A stretch of 64,000 bases of DNA. Origin: Cornus controversa (taxonomy: Eukaryota; Streptophyta; Magnoliopsida; Cornales; Cornaceae). The stretch covers positions 13,107,975 to 13,171,974 of the forward strand of contig CM048846.1 in NCBI GenBank assembly GCA_026545225.1, given 5' to 3'. The position numbers and the translations under genes are program-made. Under the pieces are notes generated by a model. The model had not been told where the DNA came from and made no database searches. It worked only from the letters and a program-made list of their open reading frames with translations. Shown here in pieces: positions 24,904 to 35,642 of the stretch (positions within the stretch are counted from its first letter, which is position 1; every line of letters begins with the position of its first letter).

Positions 24904-26111
24904 ATCTCTTACAGAATCCAGATTTTGAACTCCCGCCATTGAACTTACTAGAAAACTCCAGTGCCCCATTTGTGCTCTTGAATGAAAGCAATACGATTCC
25001 TGGATTTTCATTTGAAGGCACAGTCCAGTACGTAAAAGCCGGTCGCACTATCTCGTTGCCAGGGAATGGACATGCTATAGAATTGGGTCAAGATGGCAAG
25101 ATCAACCAAACTTATATTGCCAATGGCGATTTGATGCAGTACCTACTGACCTTTACCCTTGCCTTGGGTGGTCTGAACTGTTCAAGCAATGCCAGCCTTA
25201 TAGTTTCAGCTCCAGATAGTGCCTCGGCATTTTCTTTGAAACAAAAATATGGGAAGGAAACATGGGAAAGTTATGGCCACTACTTAGGCAGTTGGGGTAA
25301 TGGAGAGACCATTAACCTAGTGTTTCAAAGCCAAACAACTGAATCTGATACTGCTTCCACTTGTTGGCCTGTGGTTGACAAGCTTCTGCTGAAGCCTGTC
25401 AGGACACTCATTCAAGGCAATGGTACGTAGACATTCATCTCACATGTCCTCCATCATTTGAAAAACATATAGTTACCATCACTGGAAATTCATGTAGAGA
25501 AATATGACCAAAATACATAAGCATGCATAGAGTTCCCAATTTATAGTGAGTTGCATTCCTTCTAACTCAAATCTTGTTTAATTTTGGAACGAATCCTTGG
25601 AAAAACAGATAACTTAGTGCTTAATGGCGGGTTTGAAATGGGTCCACAATTCCTGAATAACTCTGGTGAAGGGATTTTACTTGAACCAGAACCAAGTCCT
25701 GTGGAATCTGTGTTGCAACAATGGTCTGTGATAGGTACTGTTAAATACATAGACTCCAGAAGGCAATGCCGCAATTGAGATTGTATCAGGAGTGTCAGCT
25801 GGCATACAAACAGCAAGAACACTCTCATAAGGTTCAGCTTATAACCTGGAATTCATGCTGGGAGATGCTAACGATTCGTGCATTGGAGATTTCACAACAG
25901 GGGTTCAAGCAGGATCAACAGTCCAGAATTTTACTCTGCAGAGCAACGAGACAGGATCAGCCAAGAAATTCTCTCTCACATTCAAAGCAAAATCGAGTCC
26001 AACTCCAATCAGCTTTCTCAGATATACTACAAGCCAGACTCAAGATCGCGCCTTCTGTGATTGATGATGTTGTTTTGTGTAATTGATGATGTTGTTTTGC
26101 GTGCTTCTTAT
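24904..26111 (+). pseudogene. DUF642 cell-wall protein pseudogene (exons 2-3)
   Basis: Exon 2 (24904-25422) follows an acceptor AACAG and encodes LLQNPDFELPP, then PGFSFEGTVQYV and a galactose-binding-like DUF642 domain. It ends AATG before GTACGT. Exon 3 starts at 25609 after AAAACAG with DNLVLNGGFE, splice phase matching. Lesions: loss of about 17 nt after YIDS near 25757 (inferred from the family) shifts the frame, a TAA near 25829 sits after ARTLS, and a 22-bp tandem duplication at about 26060-26103 repeats the IDDVVL codons after FC and breaks the end. The exon for the signal peptide is not seen. DUF642 proteins are secreted and bind the cell wall. This copy is not functional as read. 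Confidence 0.85.
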
Positions 26112-27552
26112 GTGCTGAAACCATACCCTTGGAATATTCTACTGATGACTTGTATTTACATTGGTCAATGTAATTGGTATCATATTAGTTCTTCTCTTGA
26201 TAACTATGTTAAACATTCATATTGTGAAAGTTTGATGCTTTCTCTAAAAAGAAACATAACTGATTCCTTACATGTAATACAATCATTCCCTTTGCTAGCT
26301 TCTAATCAATGTGATTAACAACCCAAAAATTAGAAGTAGAGATGTAATGCGGTTTATTACCATCAAGTGCCTACTAGCCTCCTGAAAATGTGGAGCGAGA
26401 TCATGGATGAAGAATCAGTTTTTCAATCTCAATTTTGTAGTTTCACATCAGTCAACGAGGATTGCCAAAGAAAAATAATAATTACTCAAACACAAACACA
26501 ATAAATATGACAAATGTTAATTTGTTTAGTATAGTTCATATTCTTGAGTGACTACTTGCCATACACATAACTTGGGTGATTCACAATGACAATATCAGAA
26601 AGAGATTGATGCCATAAACAAACATAGAAGCACAAATAATAGAAGAGACTGAAGTATAATCCCAGTGTCTCAAGTTGAGTGAGTATAACTCCAAGACACC
26701 AATATCTCAAAAATAGAGGATAATAATGTCTTTTATCTCTGGGAGAAATCCAATATTTTGGTTCTTATATTTGTCATGTATTTATCACTCTTATACTACT
26801 CATTGATTAGCATATTATTTTGCAATGATTTTTTTTTTCTTGTTTGCATATTGATTTGAAGAATCTATATTTGTCATGTTAGGTGATTTTTTTTTTTTAT
26901 CAATTACATAACTCCACCCGTGAGAGAGATAGATGGTGATGTCCTAAGGAGGATTGGAGTAGGGTGAGCAAAATAGAAGCAAACTAGTTGTATCCTGTAT
27001 GACAAACGAATATCAACTACATTAAAAGAAAATTTCAATAGAATGTTTATTAAGCTAGCTATATTGTATGGAGCTCTCCTTTCCATTCATCTCTCTCTTT
27101 TTCTCTCCCAAGTCATTATACACAATTCTACCACTCAACCCTGAAAACCAATCGAGTAGCAAATCACATTAGCAAAAGATGACTTTGGAAGAATTAAAAA
27201 GAACGCTTTGTGCTCTACAATTTGGTTTTCATAACATGAAATACAATACTGATAATAAGATGGTCATCAAAGAAGTCGTGGATGGCAATGTGATGGTGTA
27301 AATGGTGCAGACGATTGATGGTGACGCATTGGTGATTTTGTCTTTGTTTCAATGGAATTGCCAAATTTATTAGCGAGAACAGAGAGATAAATTTCCAGTT
27401 CATAGGCAGTGATCACATTAGCGATTAGCCATATTGAGAAGTTCAACGACCCAAAAAACAGATTGTCACCATCATTTTGTACAAATCTAGCATGTGGAAA
27501 ACAAAGATCATTTCATGAAGTGACCATTCTGCAGCTCATTCCTCTATTTAGC
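26112..27552. other. Intergenic, nothing recognised
   Basis: AT-rich sequence between the convergent DUF642 and sulfite oxidase remnants, presumably old 3' flanks. No gene or clear element. Confidence 0.4.
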
Positions 27553-28316
27553 TTACAAGTTCGAGTGACCAACCCAAACATGAACTCGATGCCACGAAGT
27601 GTTCAGTATCCCTCCCAAATTCCAAATGGTTTCCACATTTTCAGGTTGTAGATTTGCGGCAGTATCCACTTGACCAATAATAGGGGGGAAAAAGAAAAAG
27701 AAAAGATCATGTGCAAATGCAGAATCAAAAGCCAAATCATGAACAAAGAAATGGAACTTGCAGATTTGGAGGGGAATGTATGCAGTTTATTCCACATAAA
27801 GCTTTATGCATATAATTTTTTTTTTGTATAATTCATATATCACAAATATTAAATTGACAGATCAGAAAATTAATTATGTTGCGTTTGGGAGCACCGCACC
27901 TTGGAATTGGAATTGGAGAAAATTCAATTTAAACTTCGAACTAAATTTCCTCCAATTATAAATCAAAAGCGCCAATTCGGTGCTTCAAAATATAGCATTA
28001 GAATATATCGAGCTGCCACTAACTCTATAATTAAATTTCTGACAATAGTAAAAATCTATGTTTATAAGCAAGAAAACTTCTGTTCTAGGGCATGACGGTG
28101 TCTAAAGACTAGATATTTGGATCAAGGACTGGTTAAATTTATCAAGTCCCATAATTCACTCACAAATTGGATTCGAGTCGGGTTAAACTTAATTTACCTA
28201 CAATCTATGTTCACTTAAATCCAGCCAAAACATCACTATCTGTCTATAACCCCAGTAAACCCTAGAATAAAAACTCACAATCAGCTAGTTTGTGATTGCT
28301 ATATATTTTTTGTATC

Positions 28317-28651
28317 TGATAAACTCATGGGTAGAACTCATCCTTAAAAACCGGCTTGCAAGAAGAGGGTGTCCAAGTGTATAAACACTGTACATCACAA
28401 AGGTACCTAGGCGATGTGGGACTATGCTAACACTCCCCCTCGGCGCCAAGGTTGGAGACACTCAGCTCTCCCTCTTCACGCACGGCAGGAGATACGAACC
28501 CGGCCCATCCCTTTTGTACCCCTGCTCTGATACCATGATAAACCCATGGGTAGAACTTATCCTTGAAAACTGGCTTGCAAGAAGAGGGAGCCCATGTGTA
28601 TATACACTACACATCCCAAAGGTACCCGGGCGATGTGGGGCTATGCTAACA
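28317..28651 (-). mobile_element. Complete TRIM retrotransposon (335 bp) with perfect target duplication
   Basis: Two 116-bp direct repeats, 28317-28432 and 28536-28651, run TGTTAGCATAG to TTTATCA on the minus strand. Between them the PBS TGGTATCAGAGCA (28535-28523, initiator Met tRNA type) directly abuts the upstream LTR, and a purine tract CGAGGGGGAG (28442-28433) precedes the downstream LTR. GTATC flanks both sides (28312-28316, 28652-28656). There is no coding capacity, so it depends on enzymes from other elements. It sits at the 3' edge of a sulfite oxidase exon. The two LTRs differ at roughly fifteen positions, so it is not recent. Confidence 0.95.
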
Positions 28652-31600
28652 GTATCATCATCTGCAATGTAGGGAGCTCTAGTCTTTTGGTATCTGGAGG
28701 CTTCCACCCAGGTTTTGCCACCATCAATGGATACATCTACTCTCTCGATACAACGCCCACCTCCAGATACAACATATCCTTTGATAGTTATCTTTGCAGC
28801 AAAAATAACCAAAGAAGTAATTTATAAACTTAACATGTAGATATGTTTGAGTCCGAATCCTCTATTGTATGTTTTTTGGTGTGCTGTAGACATGGAAAAC
28901 ATATTAAATCGGGACGTCAACACATTATTTCAAGACTTGATTTAATGGGTTGACTCTCAAATAAGTTGTTGATGTCAACACATTATTTTAAGACGTCAAC
29001 AATCTACATTAAATCGAGCCTCAAAATAATGTGTTGATGTCTCAAAATAAGTTGTTGAACATGCTACAACACCGCACTATGCACAACAGAAGATTCGAAC
29101 TCAGATGTATTTAGGCCTACAAAGCCACCAGGGCTCATTTTTATAAGTTCTATTAAAAACTTGCAAGTAAAAAACTATGAAAACTGCTGCAAATATGATG
29201 GAAAATTTTCAATGGACAAAGGTACCATGTGTCATCTTCATGCGTAAACGAACTATAGGAAATTGGATCAACAAAAAATTGGTTGTATTTGGGATTAATA
29301 TTTGGAGAATTCAGTGATATTGATCACCATGAGATAATTTATGGTATAGTAGGAAAGGCTACTAGAAAGATGCTTATATTCCAGTCACTTGTGACATGAA
29401 ACAGAATAAGAAATTTTTATTTATATGTTTATATATCATATGCATGTGAACTTACCCAAAAAAAATATATTATATGCAGGTGAAAATTTAAAGAAAAGGA
29501 ATATATTATACATATATCATATACACACAATTATCAGAACCTGTAATTGCAGAAATACTGACCTTTCCATGCTTTACCACATTCGCATCTTCTAGGGAAC
29601 ATATTACACACTGTAAAGAAACAATTCCTTAAATTATTAGTCAAATACTTATTGCCTCCAGCAACATAAATTTCTTGAAGATTTACTGCAATTTGTATCG
29701 AAACAGCTTTGCTTTTTCTAGAGTTCCCCAGTGCTAAGCCTACAGTAAAAAAAAAGAAATGGACCAAACCAAATGCCCAAAGCCTCAAAGCATTGGAAAC
29801 TGAATGTAGGCATTGCTTTCACCTTTATTGCCCTGGTATATGTCATGCAAACCAATGGCATATAAAACATTGGAAAAACACTTGGGGGTTATACAAAATG
29901 ATTATTTGATAGATTGAATTTTGTAATTTGCATTAGTTTCTATACTTCAGATTTTTTTCTTTTCTTCCAAAATTCCAGTCCAATTTCAAAGAAACAACAC
30001 CTTTCACATCTTGGATATCAGATCAAGGCTTTCTATGCTCTCAAAAGAGAATAATACGAGAAGCATTGCATATCCTACTACCCTCTCCCCCCAACACACA
30101 CACACAAACCAAGCATATACCTGGATGGGGAAATCCATTTGTGGCTTCCTGGTAGACCAATTGATATTTTCCCAATTAACTGAAGGAGGAAACATTTTAT
30201 AGTCCTTTTGCATAAAGAAGCCCTATTAAGCAGCAGTACGAACTCAGTTTTATAATATACTAAAAGGGGAAGTTATAGTAATAATATCTAAAAGATAGTT
30301 AACAGCCAGCCAACCTGGCATTCTTCTGCAATTATGATGATGGAGTCAAGCCACTTAACAGAACGGGCACCAATAACACCTGGGACAACTACACGCAATG
30401 GATACCCATGATCCCTGTTTAGAGTCTTTGGCAGAACAGCATAGTAAACTAAAGTTAGAGAAGCAAATTATGAAATTTGTACCCAAAATTAGAAAAGGAA
30501 GATACTGTAATAAATGTAAATATAGCAAGCTTTTTCATCCTACATTTTATTTCTTTTCCAGTCATAGGAATTTCTTCAGGATTAGTTTATTATGCCCCAA
30601 CTTGTTAGTTGAAGCTGCTCAAGCAGCTCAACCAAAGTTTGAGCCTATTCTGTAATGGGCTTGGGCTTCCAACTACATCAACTCCCTATGAATTGATATT
30701 AATATCCAGTGGGCCACTTGGAATGAAAATAGGGACCTGGTACAAGATCTTTATGAAGAATGATATTGAGAGAACAGGACGATCTACATGCAACAGATAA
30801 GATCCATAGACTACTCGGATATAAGGTTATTGTTCATTTTAATCTTAGTTTTTGCAAATGTTTTTCTATTACCTCTTGAAAAAATGGGAATTTTTTTTTA
30901 TGGGAGCAAAAGAATATAGGAAATTTTGGATATTCATCATCCACATACAAGTCACTCAACAAGAGCATAGGAGAAGGAATCCTAAAAGAGGAAAACCAAA
31001 GTCCAAGATACACCGACCAGAAAATATCAAAATTCATAAAAGGAGTACAAGCATCAGGTTTCATAAAGTAGGAATCCAAAAAATTAAAAACCAAAGGTTC
31101 AGGGAAAATATTGACATGAACCTTTTTTTTCCGTTCTCTTCCTTTGTACTTTCTGACATAAACGTCAAAGTGAAAAACAAGATTTTTCTTTTTAATGTTT
31201 CACAAAGAAAAAGTCATGCAAAATGTTATGAATGTCAAATTCTCAATCTTGCATAATTGACCAAACCAACCTCCCAATGTACCAAAAGAAAGCAAAACCA
31301 CAATTTTTCTATTCTATTGAAGGTGCATTAATAATGTTTAACCTTGGTTGGTTTCACTTGATATATGTAGTCAAGCAATTTGCATAGCAAAATACATATG
31401 AGTGAAATCATTTAAATAAAAGTGCAACATATTATATATTTTTCATCATAAACACTCAACTAGACAGAAACAATGCAATTTAGTCATAATAGAAAAATAA
31501 CTATGTAAAAGATAATGCATCAAAAAGACCAACTTATCAACAACCAAAATAAATGCATCAAAAAAGACTAAATTGTTAGAATACTGCCAAAACCAGGAGA

Positions 31601-32211
31601 CCTATTTTCAACAGTTCCTTCGTCTGTAGAACAATGAAGGAAGCAGGATGGAGGCCGAGAGAAAAGAAAAAGTCGTGAGAAAACTATAATATGCAATTTA
31701 TATAATAAGCAAGTGATTGGAATAGATGCAGATTGTCCAAACAAATCAGTACAGGGTTTGCTCTCATGTAAGAGGAAGTTTGCTTACCTCTCCATTCATC
31801 TCATACGCAAGTAAAATATCAGCTACAGGGTTAGTGGCCTGACATAATGGAATCGATGCCTTATATGGACCCCCATTCTCCTCCTATAATGTTAAGGAAA
31901 TCATTGGGTTGACTGAAATCCACCACCAAACAGTAAAGGACAGTGAAAGAATTGCAAATCCCAGAATACGATAAAAGTTCAAGCCGATTACCTTACACTG
32001 ATCAATGCTAACAAATTCAACATGTTTTCCGCCTGAGGGTGTGGCATTTGTCAAGTTAGGTATCCCAATAAGTTCGAGAACATCAGCCAATTTGGCCCCA
32101 CTCCAGACACCTGCAAGGAATATGTAGGAATAAGAAATTAGGAATCTATAGGAGCCTTAGGAGGAAAAGCAAGAACTTTCCCACAACATAAACAAGAACA
32201 TAAATGAAAAG

Positions 32212-32214
<3 letters not shown>

Positions 32215-32254
<40 letters not shown>
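32215..32254. repeat. (AT)n microsatellite in a sulfite oxidase intron
   Basis: About 36 bp of alternating A and T, just upstream of the 32110-31992 exon in gene orientation. Confidence 0.9.
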
Positions 32255-32261
<7 letters not shown>

Positions 32262-32904
32262 CTTTTTTAGACAACCTTATGAAGCCACTCAACAAAGATC
32301 ATTGTCCTTTACCCATTTATAGGCAGTTATGCACATATTATGAAGTACAAACACACATGTCCAACTTGTCGCACTTGGATAGTGAAAATAAACGCTGACC
32401 ATACAATCTTGCATCCAAATTTTTTGAATGTACTGTAACCAAAGCCCTATTCCTATTATTTACTACTACTCAATGTTTCAAACCATGGCAAAAAATATGA
32501 TGAATAAAACATAAATAACAAGCTCGGAAAAGCAGAGGTAAGGGCAGACCTACTGTCTACTTGTCTAGCAAAGCATAGAATAGAAAAACAACAAACATGC
32601 TAATCACAAAAGATAGTAAAAGCACAATCTTTAGTTGTTGACACAAGGAAATTTGATGACATCAGTAGACATGGACCATTCCCCTCATTCCATGTTGTCA
32701 GTCCTGGAACCACATGGAACCATGTCTGATCAGCCTCCCCTATAAGGGAGAGAATCCCAGAGATCTATTGAGCCACACCACTGGGTAAAGTGCACAAGGG
32801 CATGCTCATTCATGTTTTAGACGCTCTCACTTGCCATACTGAGGCATTTACAAACAGCGTCCTGGCAATCAATGCCCACCCAAGGTTAGAGGGAAGGCTG
32901 CACA

Positions 32905-33130
32905 AGCAGTAGGCTTAATCATGACAAATCCTGCTTATCTCAGCCCCTCAGGCATTACTGTAGTCTTCGACACCTGGAGCTTCATGAACAAGCAGGAGGC
33001 TTAATCATGACAAATCCTGCTTATCTCAGCCCCTCAGGCATTACTGTAGTCTTCGACACCTGGAGCTTCATGAACAAGCAGGAGGCTTAATCATGACAAA
33101 TACTGCTTATCTCAGCCCCTCAGGCATGAC
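32905..33130. repeat. 86-bp tandem repeat, about 2.5 copies
   Basis: AGGCTTAATCATGAC starts units at 32911, 32997 and 33083, a spacing of 86 bp. The units are nearly identical, so the duplication is young. It lies in the large sulfite oxidase intron. The surrounding 32640-33400 looks like foreign repetitive sequence, but I cannot classify it. Confidence 0.85.
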
Positions 33131-35350
33131 ACTCCAATGTGCCATAGCTGGATTTGAGCCACATGGTCAAATGACCACCATATGCGCCCTATATATACCC
33201 ATATACCCACTTGAATGGGTCAACAACCAACAATTAATGCACTTCGAGCATTACAGACCTTTCGGCTAGAATCCAGGATCCTTGGTCTCATCAATTGCCA
33301 TTGAATGTCTTTCTCCACCATTCTATCCAAGCCAATCCGATAGACTAGACCAATTTCACCTAGTCCAAGCCTATCAGCCACCTCCATCACCTACATCCAC
33401 TTCCTGTGTAGAAAACACAACCAGATAAGACTAGGCATGTCAATGGTTCAGATTTTGATCCAAATCTGATCCGATTACTTGAATATGGATTGAATATATA
33501 ATTCAATAATTCGTTATTGATCCAAATTCGATAATTCATTACATTAACAAATCGAATATGAATTATGGTCAATCCTATTCGATAATGATCTGATCCGACC
33601 TAATATAATATATAATAATAACATCATCATCCTTGCCTTATTCCCATATAATATATAATGTGCTATACATATATCCATCGATTGATGAACATTTGATTGA
33701 AAAATTAATCAAAATGTTGCATACGTAATATCATAGTGGTCGTTTATGTATAGTACTCAAACATTTTTAATTATCTCATTTTTTTCTCTTATTCTTTTTT
33801 TCTCTCGGTCTTTTCCCCACTTTTTTATTTTTCTTTTCTTTAATAAAGAGTCAAAGATCCAATTTTTCTTCTTTTTTTTGCTCATACTTTTTGGTGTTCT
33901 CTCTCTCTCTTGTATGTTAGCTCTTTCCAACATTCAATTTTTTTTAACAAAAATTACACCAATTAACAAATCAGGTTATTGGATCAGATATATGATAAAT
34001 AGCAAATCAGATAATAATTCAGTATTATATAATTCATCAAATTATTGGATCACATATATTCCTTATCGGATTTAGATTGAATCAGTCTTGATTCAGTCCA
34101 AATACAATCCTCAATATTAAATACAAAAATTACTCAAAGTGATTACTCTGAAACTTCAACATTTCTTTTCACTCTTGTGAGTCAGCATTATACCAAGAAA
34201 TGGATCCTTCTCAAATTGATTGAAGAGAAGAAAAAGACTAGACTCACTGGTTTTGCTTATCTGGTGATTCCATAAAAATGGATTTTAGTATCTGAAACTG
34301 CATTATAACAACTTTTGGCTAAAAGTAAGCATACTTGGTTGATCGCATTAAGACTTTAATTTTGTCATTTCTAACATCATCAAAATAAGTTAGCTGTACT
34401 GAGAGAATCAAAAGCATAATTTTAGATCCATGATGGAGGAAACTAACCATTTCCAATAGCAGCAACATCCCAGCCAACTCCTATCACTGTTCTTGCTTTG
34501 TTCATTGCAGTCCTTCTGTTACCAGCACAATGTAAATCAAGACAAGTCAACATCGGCAAGTTCATAAATCTAACAAAACAAAAAAACTTGATCATACTCT
34601 TTGTCACAAAACTGTAGGAGAAAGTTTCCAACCACAATCCCATAGGCTCACATGGTATGTAAAAAATTCATACCTGAAGGGTTGCAGTGACATTATATTT
34701 TGGAAGATTCCTATTATCCGTGAAGCAATATAAGTAACTTATTCAAACAATTTTGCATAAAGTGGTAAATTAATATCATAAACTGTTCTCCCTCATTCTA
34801 TTTCTCAACAGATATCTTTCATGAACAGCTCTTTGGGATTTTCAATCAAACCAGTTATGGAAACACAGTATCTGTTCAGCTAAACAGATTCTGTCAATCA
34901 GTTAAAACTTACATAAAATTCAAAACAACAAGAAGGTTTAAGAGTATATGAAAGTAAGACAGAGCATATAACCTTTCTATGTCATCAATTATTGGGATTG
35001 GTCCATGGTTCCGCTTGTAGAAAAAATCCACAGGAGTCACATAAGAGGAAATCAAGGCCGAACAAGGTGGCTCAGCATCGAAGGGCTCCTGCACCTGAAA
35101 TGGAAGAAAATGATAATTGCACATTGAGTTAAAAAGCAATATAAAGGTCAAGGAGAAAAAGGTAACTCATTGGGCTAGTCAGGACTCGTGAAAAATACTC
35201 CATAAAACTATATGCATAGGCTGATGATACTGCAGTGCTCAAAATAAAAATTTCCTTTCACAGTGGCATCTGTCCAATAATGTAGAGTAAAAAATTCCTT
35301 CCAGGTCCACCCAGGATGATAATATTTTGACTACAAACCATCATTTATAA

Positions 35351-35642
35351 GATGGTACCCTTTTCTCTGATGATACAGTATTATTGCATAATTCTAAGGA
35401 AACTTTAGCAATAAAATTAGAAACGTGGAGAAATGCATTAGAGTCTAAAGGTTTAAAAATAAGACAAACAAAAATAGAATATATGGAATGTAAATTTAGG
35501 AATGTTATATAAAATGATAATATAGCGATAACAATTCAAAGCCAAAGCATTACACAAAATAATTCTTTTCAATATTTAGGATCATCATACAAAAGGACGA
35601 AGAGATTGATGATGATTTTAAGTAGTAGAATTGGAATAGGGC
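35351..35642 (+). pseudogene. LINE (non-LTR) reverse transcriptase fragment
   Basis: In one frame it reads LFSDDTVLLHNSKETLA, then TWRNALESKGLKI, a TAA near 35511, then SFQYLGSSYKR and a basic stretch. This matches the catalytic (F/A)DD block and downstream thumb of plant LINE RTs, where the order ADD, LESKGF, YLGS is typical. It is truncated on both sides. It ends exactly where PPR unit 2 begins and lies between that unit and the first surviving sulfite oxidase exon. Confidence 0.75.

Larger units (their letters stand above)
27553..35094 (-). pseudogene. SOX: Sulfite oxidase pseudogene (molybdenum enzyme), intron-containing
   Basis: Exons in order on the minus strand: 35094-34973 (EPFDAEPPCSAL, YVTPVDFFYKRNHG), 34871-34809 (SITGLIENPKELFMKDI), 34710-34674 (NLPKYNVTATLQ), 34529-34448 (CAGNRRTAM, GVGWDV), 32110-31992 (WSGAKLADVLEL), 31883-31788 (EENGGPYKASIPLCQATNP), 30425-30315 (NRDHGYPLRVVVPGV), 30222-30121 (MFPPSVNWENINW), 29610-29563 (CVICSLEDANVV), 28791-28652 ([17 protein letters not shown]), about 27668-27553 (NTSWHRVHVWVGHSNL). 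The moco-binding Cys (CAGNRR), dimerisation domain and the peroxisomal C-terminus SNL are readable. Lesions: the first exon is not found, the donor near 34809 and the acceptor at 34530-34531 (AT for AG) are lost, the segment expected after YIADD is missing, and a TRIM sits there. The enzyme oxidises sulfite to sulfate in peroxisomes. Confidence 0.88.

Noticed and set aside
27690..27735. AFDSAF-like reading just upstream of the last sulfite oxidase exon, compared with the expected AKAVDSAAN
   Set aside because: The match is too short and lies in sequence without splice signals. The expected residues DKWAW are not found.
27870..27900. Possible DNA-transposon end (TTGCGTTTGGGAGCACCG)
   Set aside because: No partner end or flanking duplication could be found.
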